From positions 1 through 29,953 of the forward strand of contig JBFYQC010000240.1 in assembly GCA_041302975.1 (NCBI GenBank): a DNA stretch of 29,953 nucleotides, written 5' to 3'. Every line of letters begins with the position of its first letter. The first letter of the stretch is position 1. A program made the translations under genes and the position numbers. This DNA comes from UBA6183 sp041302975 (GTDB lineage Bacteria > Bacteroidota > Bacteroidia > UKL13-3). This document shows, piece by piece, positions 24,760-29,953 of this stretch. The notes beneath the pieces were generated by a model. That model was not told where the DNA came from, ran no database searches, and saw only the letters and a program-made list of their open reading frames with translations.

Positions 24760-25446
24760 ATGAAAGACTTGATACTATTACATGGGGCTTTATCAACCCA
24801 AAAACAGTTTGATCATTTTGCACCATTGCTTGAAAAGCATTACAACATCCATTACCTTACCTTTAGGGGACACGGTGAAAATACAACTTTGTTAAGTGGC
24901 AATTATTTTGAAGATTTTGCCGAAGATATTTTACATTATCTTTTACAACATCAACTTACTAAAGTAAGCTTTTTCGGTTACAGCATGGGAGGTTATGCTG
25001 CCTTGTATTTTGCCCACAAATACCCGGATATGGTAGAAAACATCATGACCTTAAACACTAAATTTGATTGGAACAAAGAACAAGTGGGTAAAGAAACGGC
25101 CATGCTCAATGCTGAAAAAATAGAGGCAAAAGTTCCTGCTTATGCGCAATCGTTAATGCAATTACATGACACAAACAATTGGAAAAATGTGTTAGCTAAT
25201 ACCAAAACCATGATGGAACAATTGGCCTATAAACCGGCATTAAATGATGCAATATTGTCAACCATCAAACATCCTGTTTTAATTGGTGTAGGCGATAGAG
25301 ATAACACCGCCACCGTTGCCGAAAACCTGCACGCACAATTTCAACTACCCAACTCTGCTTTGTTGGTTTTGCCCAATACTCCTCATCCGTTTGATAAAGT
25401 AAACTTTGAACTGTTAGTTTTATTTTGCAAAAACTTCTTTAATTAA
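24760..25446 (+). CDS. Alpha/beta hydrolase
   Basis: A 228-residue cytoplasmic hydrolase. LILLHGALS (oxyanion region), YLTFRGHGENT, the nucleophile elbow GYSMGG (Ser75), a small cap of about 60 residues, the acid region GVGDRDN (Asp179 or Asp181) and His209 in NTPHPFDKV give a complete Ser-Asp-His triad. The fold resembles MhpC/BioH-like esterases; the substrate cannot be read from sequence. Stop is 5 bases before the bestrophin gene, so the two are coexpressed. Confidence 0.9.
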   Translation: MKDLILLHGALSTQKQFDHFAPLLEKHYNIHYLTFRGHGENTTLLSGNYFEDFAEDILHYLLQHQLTKVSFFGYSMGGYAALYFAHKYPDMVENIMTLNTKFDWNKEQVGKETAMLNAEKIEAKVPAYAQSLMQLHDTNNWKNVLANTKTMMEQLAYKPALNDAILSTIKHPVLIGVGDRDNTATVAENLHAQFQLPNSALLVLPNTPHPFDKVNFELLVLFCKNFFN

Positions 25447-25451
25447 AACCC

Positions 25452-26315
25452 ATGGTACAATACAACCCAAGAGATTGGTTCGGACTGATATTTCAATTCC
25501 ACAAAAGCGACACGTTTAGGCAACTTGCGGGTATGATGTTGGTTATTGCCCTGTTTTCGGGAGCAGTAGCGTACCTAGAAATTGAAGTTTTAAACATGCG
25601 GTTTAAAACCACAACTATTATGCACTCGTTGCTGGGTGTAGTTATTGGTTTGTTAATGGTATTTAGAACCAATACTGCTTATGAACGTTGGTGGGAAGGA
25701 CGAAAACTTTGGGGAAGTTTATTGAACAACACACGCAATATGGCCATTAAAATAAATGCCATGGTTCCGATTACAGATCAGGAAACGCGCATTAAAGTGG
25801 TTGAGTTGATGAGTAATTTTGCAACCGCTTTACAGTATCATTTAACACACCAGTTAAGTAAACAACAAAAATTTATTGGTGATGAAGAGCCTAAACATCA
25901 ACCTAATTTATTGGCTACACAACTGTATGAGTTGGTGCACGATTTACACAAAAACGAACGCATAACAGGATATCAATTTTTAGCGTTAAACAACGAACTA
26001 CAGTCGCTAACTGATATTAGCGGAGCTTGCGAGCGCATCAAAAAAACACCCATACCATACTCGTATAGTTTGTTTATTAAAAAGTTCATGTTTATTTATA
26101 TCATGACCATGCCCTTCTCTTTTGTAAGTGATTTTGGTTATTGGATAGTTTTAATTACCACCTTTGTGTTTTATGTGTTGGTGAGTTTAGAGTTGATTGC
26201 CGAAGAAATTGAAGATCCATTTGGTAATGATGCAAACGACTTACCCATGACCTCCATCTGCGAGAACATTAAAAAGAGCACTGCAGAAATTTTACAGATT
26301 GATCCGAATGTGTAA
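25452..26315 (+). CDS. Bestrophin-family ion channel (UPF0187/YneE type)
   Basis: 287 residues. Hydrophobic segments at about 25-42, 56-74, 210-228 and 232-250, the block FRTNTAYERWWEGRKLWGSLLNNTRN after the second segment, CERIKKTPIPYSYSLFIKKF before the third, and the C-terminal acidic EEIEDPFGNDANDLP are hallmarks of bestrophin homologues. Bacterial members are pentameric channels, some selective for cations. Complete length. Preceded closely by the alpha/beta hydrolase; downstream is a repeat-containing gap and then a convergent gene. Confidence 0.93.
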   Translation: MVQYNPRDWFGLIFQFHKSDTFRQLAGMMLVIALFSGAVAYLEIEVLNMRFKTTTIMHSLLGVVIGLLMVFRTNTAYERWWEGRKLWGSLLNNTRNMAIKINAMVPITDQETRIKVVELMSNFATALQYHLTHQLSKQQKFIGDEEPKHQPNLLATQLYELVHDLHKNERITGYQFLALNNELQSLTDISGACERIKKTPIPYSYSLFIKKFMFIYIMTMPFSFVSDFGYWIVLITTFVFYVLVSLELIAEEIEDPFGNDANDLPMTSICENIKKSTAEILQIDPNV

Positions 26316-26408
26316 TGAGTGCATGTAATTTTTACAGAATATAACAGATAACAATAGAAATATAGGTATCTTATCTCTATGCAATTCCTTTTTACACCAA
26401 GCAATGCG

Positions 26409-26442
26409 TTGTGCTCGCTGTGAATCCTTTGTGCTCGCTGTG
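26409..26442. repeat. Two direct copies of a 14-base unit
   Basis: TTGTGCTCGCTGTG at 26409-26422 and again at 26429-26442, a 20-base period, followed by GTTAA. It sits in the 148-base gap between two convergent genes. On the minus strand it reads TTAACCACAGCGAGCACAAAGG, in parts reminiscent of dispersed ACCACAGA/CACAAAGG-type repeats seen between genes in many environmental bacteria. Confidence 0.6.
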
Positions 26443-26463
26443 GTTAATTGTAGCGATGAAGTA

Positions 26464-28065
26464 CTAGACCTCTCTCAAAAACGTAAATGTATCACCATCA
26501 AATAGGCCTTTGTCGCTTAGTTTTATACTTGGTATTACCAGTAATGCCATAAAACTCAAACTCATGAACGGGGCACGCAATGTGGAGCCTAAAACTTGCT
26601 TACTAAAATTATCAATTTGCATGTATAAGTCTGCTACTTCCCATGCGTCACGGTTACTCATTAACCCTGCAACAGGCAAGGGTAATACATAACTTTCGGA
26701 TGCACTTACAGCACTTAATCCACCTGTATTTTGTATCAATATATTTACCGCCTTACATATACTTTCATCATCAACACCAACCACCACAATATTATGGCTA
26801 TCGTGCGCTACACTGCTGGCTATTGCACCTTGCTTTAATCCAAAGTTTTTAACGTATGCAGTAGCAACTTTTGCCTTTGCATAACGGTTTACCACTGCAA
26901 TTTTTAGTACATCATTTTGAGGGTTGATATTGGCTTTATTACAAACTAACTTACGTGTTACCAATTGCCCATCTTCACAAACAATAATATGTTCTATTTC
27001 CTTTGGTGTGTGGGCAAAATCTTCAACTTGTAATGAAGTTATATTGAATTTATTTACGGTATTTACCTCCACCGAATCAATCAAAATTTCACCTTCATCG
27101 TAAACTAGCTTACCGTTAATGTATGTTTGTTTTACATTGAAATTCACCAAATCGTCAACCAAAATAAAATCGGCTGCAGCATTGGGTTGAAGCAACCCTA
27201 CAGGAAGTTTGTAATGTTTTACCGGATTAATACAAGCCGCTTGCAATACATCAAAAAAATCGTACCCTAAAGCAATTGCTCTTGCACAAAGTTTATTAAT
27301 GTGGCCATCTAAAAGTGAATCGGGGTGTTTATCATCACTGCAAAACATAATTTGAAGCGGATGAGATTTAAGCGCAGGGATTAACACATCAAAATTACGT
27401 GCAGCACTACCCTCTCTAATTAAAACCTGCATGCCTAAGTTTAGTTTTTCCAGCGCCTCATCTAAGGTAAAACATTCGTGGTCAGTTGAAATTCCTGCGG
27501 CAATATATTTACTTAACTGCTCTCCTCTTAATCCAGGTGCGTGTCCATCAACAGGTTTACCTACTTTGTGTGCAGCTTTAATTTTTTGATACACCAACTC
27601 ATCGTCAAATATTACCCCAGGATAATTCATCATTTCAGCCAAATACAACACCTCATCGCGTTGCATTAATTTTTCAGTATCGGCTACAGTAACTTCGTCA
27701 CCGGCTGTTTCAAAAATAGTGGCAGGAACACAACTGGGTGCGCCAAAAAAGAATTTAAATGGCGTTTGTTTTCCATTTTCTATCATATACTCTACCCCTT
27801 GCACACCAAGCACGTTGGCTATTTCATGCGGATCGCTAACAGTTGCAACAGTACCATGCATTACAGCCATTCTGGCAAACTCAGAAGGCACCAAAAGTGA
27901 GCTTTCAATATGCACATGCGCATCAACAAAACCCGGCAACAAAAAACCTGTTACTGTTTCGTTTATAGGCTTAACTGCAGTTATCACACCATGTTCAAAA
28001 CTCACTTCGGCAGCATAAATTTTACGCTGTGTTACATCAACCAAATTAGCTTTAAGTGTGGTCAT
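26464..28065 (-). CDS. ade: Adenine deaminase
   Basis: A 533-residue amidohydrolase that converts adenine to hypoxanthine and ammonia. The metal-binding start GFVDAHVHIESS (45-56, His50 and His52), then TVSDPHEIANV, DGHAPGLRG, ISTDHECFT and MFCSDDKHPD supply the usual ligands, and the C-terminal adenine-deaminase domain has VAHDSHNIVVVGVDD. Length is slightly below the roughly 550-600 of other Ade proteins but no motif is missing. The ATG lies two bases after the cytidine deaminase stop, so the two form a purine and pyrimidine salvage operon. Confidence 0.95.
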   Translation of the reverse strand: MTTLKANLVDVTQRKIYAAEVSFEHGVITAVKPINETVTGFLLPGFVDAHVHIESSLLVPSEFARMAVMHGTVATVSDPHEIANVLGVQGVEYMIENGKQTPFKFFFGAPSCVPATIFETAGDEVTVADTEKLMQRDEVLYLAEMMNYPGVIFDDELVYQKIKAAHKVGKPVDGHAPGLRGEQLSKYIAAGISTDHECFTLDEALEKLNLGMQVLIREGSAARNFDVLIPALKSHPLQIMFCSDDKHPDSLLDGHINKLCARAIALGYDFFDVLQAACINPVKHYKLPVGLLQPNAAADFILVDDLVNFNVKQTYINGKLVYDEGEILIDSVEVNTVNKFNITSLQVEDFAHTPKEIEHIIVCEDGQLVTRKLVCNKANINPQNDVLKIAVVNRYAKAKVATAYVKNFGLKQGAIASSVAHDSHNIVVVGVDDESICKAVNILIQNTGGLSAVSASESYVLPLPVAGLMSNRDAWEVADLYMQIDNFSKQVLGSTLRAPFMSLSFMALLVIPSIKLSDKGLFDGDTFTFLREV

Positions 28066-28067
28066 TG

Positions 28068-28556
28068 TTATCCTTTTAATTCATCTGTCCAAAACATAAA
28101 CGGCATAAAGTTTTTTAACCCTTCAGCTATATATATGTCGCCTGTTTCGCCTTGTAAAACAACACGCATAGGTTGTTTAAATCTAATTTCATACTCGCTC
28201 ATACTTTGTAAACAAGCACCACAACTCATAATGGGTTCAGTTACCTTAAACTTATCTGCTTTTACAGTAATGGCCATGGTTTTAACCGCCTCGTTGGGAT
28301 AGGTTGCACCCGCACTAAATATGGCTACACGCTCCGCACACAAACCACTTGGATAGGCAATATTTTCTTGATTACTGCCTTTTACAATAACACCGTTGTT
28401 TAATTGCAAGGCGCAACCCACATGAAAATTAGAATAGGGCGCATAAGAGGTAGCTACCGCTTTTTTAGCCTCAGCCAATAACATGCGATCGGTCTCGTTC
28501 AATTCGTTTATATCTGTATATCTTTTTAAAATAGATTCTCTTCTGATTTCGCTCAT
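28068..28556 (-). CDS. cdd: Cytidine deaminase
   Basis: A 162-residue zinc enzyme that deaminates cytidine and deoxycytidine to uridine forms. YSNFHVGCALQLNNG, the catalytic SGLCAERVAIF (Cys73, Glu75) and PIMSCGACLQSMSEY (Cys112, Cys115) form the complete zinc site with three cysteines, typical of the small tetrameric class. The N-terminal extension of about 20 residues is normal for Bacteroidota. First gene of the operon with ade, behind a promoter at 28588-28618. Confidence 0.95.
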   Translation of the reverse strand: MSEIRRESILKRYTDINELNETDRMLLAEAKKAVATSYAPYSNFHVGCALQLNNGVIVKGSNQENIAYPSGLCAERVAIFSAGATYPNEAVKTMAITVKADKFKVTEPIMSCGACLQSMSEYEIRFKQPMRVVLQGETGDIYIAEGLKNFMPFMFWTDELKG

Positions 28557-28587
28557 GGTTATGCAAGTTTCGTTAAAAATTGTAAAG

Positions 28588-28618
28588 TAAATGTATAGCT
28601 TCGTACCCTTAAATACAA
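28588..28618 (-). promoter_or_regulatory. Promoter of the cdd-ade operon
   Basis: On the minus strand TTG (28618-28616), a 20-base spacer, then TACATTTA (28595-28588), one mismatch from TAnnTTTG. It lies 32 bases before the cdd start, in the gap shared with the divergent saccharopine dehydrogenase gene. Confidence 0.45.
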
Positions 28619-28628
28619 TCGTTTTTTT

Positions 28629-29953
28629 ATGAAAAACATTCTTGTAATTGGTGCAGGACTTTCATCATCGTACTTAATAAAATATTTATTAGAGCAAGCT
28701 ACCACATACAACTGGCAAATTACTGTTGTTGACAGCAACATAGAAGTTGCGCAAAACAAAGTAGCAAACCACCCCAAGGCAACAGCACTTGCCCTTAATG
28801 CCAACAATAACGCAGAAGTTGAGCAATTAGTTTCGGCCAACGATTTAATTATTTCATTGTTACCTGCTACCATGCATATACATGTGGCGCGTGTTTGTGT
28901 AACGTTAAAGAAACATTTAATTACGGCCAGTTATGTGAGCACAGAAATGCAAAGTTTACACCATAAAGCATTGGCAAATGATGTGTTATTGCTTAACGAG
29001 TGTGGTTTAGATCCGGGCATTGACCATTTATCAGCCATGAAAATGATTGATGAAGTGAAGGCCAAAGGTGGAGTTATTGATGTCTTTAAATCGTTTTGTG
29101 GCGGATTGGTTGCACCCGAGTTTGACGATAACCCTTGGAATTACAAGTTTACTTGGAACCCAAGAAATGTTGTAGTTGCTGGACAAAGTACTGCACAATA
29201 TTTAGAGCATAACGAATTGAAGTTTATTCCTCCACAACGTATTTTCACGCAAACGGAAGAGGTGCAAATTGAAAATCATGGCTCATTCGAAAGTTACGCT
29301 AACCGTGATTCATTAAGCTACATCAAACCATACGGCATTGAAAATGCACATACTGTATTACGTGGTACGTTAAGAAAAAAAGGGTATGCAAAAGCATGGA
29401 ACAACCTTGTAAAACTCGGGTTAACTGATGATAGTTTTGTTATTCACAACACACAAAACTTAACTTATCGGGAGTTGGTAAGTGCATTTACACCCGGCAA
29501 TAATTTGGCTAAATTAGAAGAACGTGTTTGTTCGTTTCTAAACCTGACAACAGAACATGAGGACTACAAAAAATTAGTTTGGTTAGGTTTGTTTGAAAAT
29601 ACCAAGATTAATTTACATGAAGGCTCCCCTGCTTTTATTTTACAACAGTTGTTGCAACAAAAATGGAAACTGCAAAAAGGTGAGTTGGATATGATTGTGA
29701 TGTATCACGAAATTGAGGCAAGTTATCCGAACAAGAAAGAAAAAATAAGCAGCGCTTTGGTGGTAAAAGGCGAAAACGAAGTATTAACTGCCATGTCCAA
29801 AACCGTAGGTTTACCAATGGCCATTGCCGCCAAACACTTGATGTTGGGTGATATCAAACTTCGTGGTGTAGTAATACCAACCATGCCAGAGTTGTACAAC
29901 CCTATTTTAAATGAATTGGCCGAGTACGGTATTTCGTTTGAGGAGAAAAGTTA
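28629..29953 (+). CDS. Saccharopine dehydrogenase family protein (stop at window edge)
   Basis: From the ATG at 28629 there are 441 sense codons and then TA at the last two bases, probably the start of TAA/TAG since homologues are about this long. The N-terminal NAD(P) site is ILVIGAGLSSSYLIKYL; later blocks LLLNECGLDPGIDHLSAMKMID, SFCGGLVAPE, NPWNYKFTWNPRNVVVAG and the C-terminal IAAKHLMLGDIKLRGVVIPT are typical of the LYS9-like saccharopine dehydrogenase (glutamate-forming) group. The enzyme would act in lysine metabolism; related carboxynorspermidine synthases share the fold, but the NPWNYKF and LDPGID blocks favour the former. Divergent from cdd by 72 bases. Confidence 0.88.
   Translation, partial: MKNILVIGAGLSSSYLIKYLLEQATTYNWQITVVDSNIEVAQNKVANHPKATALALNANNNAEVEQLVSANDLIISLLPATMHIHVARVCVTLKKHLITASYVSTEMQSLHHKALANDVLLLNECGLDPGIDHLSAMKMIDEVKAKGGVIDVFKSFCGGLVAPEFDDNPWNYKFTWNPRNVVVAGQSTAQYLEHNELKFIPPQRIFTQTEEVQIENHGSFESYANRDSLSYIKPYGIENAHTVLRGTLRKKGYAKAWNNLVKLGLTDDSFVIHNTQNLTYRELVSAFTPGNNLAKLEERVCSFLNLTTEHEDYKKLVWLGLFENTKINLHEGSPAFILQQLLQQKWKLQKGELDMIVMYHEIEASYPNKKEKISSALVVKGENEVLTAMSKTVGLPMAIAAKHLMLGDIKLRGVVIPTMPELYNPILNELAEYGISFEEKS

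Noticed and set aside
26340..26376. AGATAA...TTATCT pairing as a terminator between the convergent bestrophin and ade genes
   Set aside because: The stem is only six A/T-rich pairs with a long loop and no T-tract.
1..29953. CRISPR array, tRNA, rRNA, insertion sequence or prophage
   Set aside because: No regularly spaced repeat arrays, tRNA-like cloverleaf signatures, transposase motifs or phage genes were seen on either strand.

Overview
The window is AT-rich, tightly packed bacterial DNA that I assign to the phylum Bacteroidota. The reasons are a type IX secretion (T9SS) lipoprotein of the PorW/SprE type, a T9SS C-terminal sorting domain, promoters of the TTTG-N18/19-TAnnTTTG type, an ATP synthase operon of the Bacteroidota layout (atpZ, 4-TM protein, atpB-E-F-H-A-G, no atpD/atpC), a TonB-dependent receptor locus under a cobalamin riboswitch, and few Shine-Dalgarno sequences. 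Genus cannot be fixed from this window.

Layout. 1-5132 (minus) is an envelope operon: PorW/SprE-like lipoprotein, penicillin-binding protein 1A, then the start of a DUF1653 protein, joined by stop/start overlaps. 5251-5613 is a short membrane protein that looks like the N-terminal anchor of a Bacteroidota M23 peptidase without the peptidase. 5672-12028 is a bactofilin gene leading directly into the F1Fo ATP synthase operon, with internal hairpins and a strong terminator. 12080-14951 holds a TPR sensor kinase and a secreted beta-rich protein. 14986-16196 is a lipid kinase coupled to an eIF1/YciH-like factor. 16287-18377 is an OmpR-type two-component pair preceded by phased direct repeats.

18364-23521 (minus) is the most interesting part. 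A promoter and an adenosylcobalamin riboswitch lead into a BtuB-like TonB-dependent receptor, a T9SS-exported protein with two tandem DUF4465-like domains, a BtuG-like beta-propeller lipoprotein and a 56-residue cysteine-rich DUF5522 protein. I read this as a corrinoid capture and uptake system in which one surface component travels by T9SS instead of as a lipoprotein.

23603-26315 (plus) has a DUF1572/DinB-like gene broken by an in-frame TAA, then an unknown lipoprotein, an alpha/beta hydrolase and a bestrophin-like channel. 26464-28556 (minus) is a nucleobase/nucleoside salvage pair (cytidine deaminase, adenine deaminase), and 28629 to the window end is a saccharopine dehydrogenase-family gene whose stop codon falls on the last bases. 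Family names come from motif recognition by eye; no searches were run.
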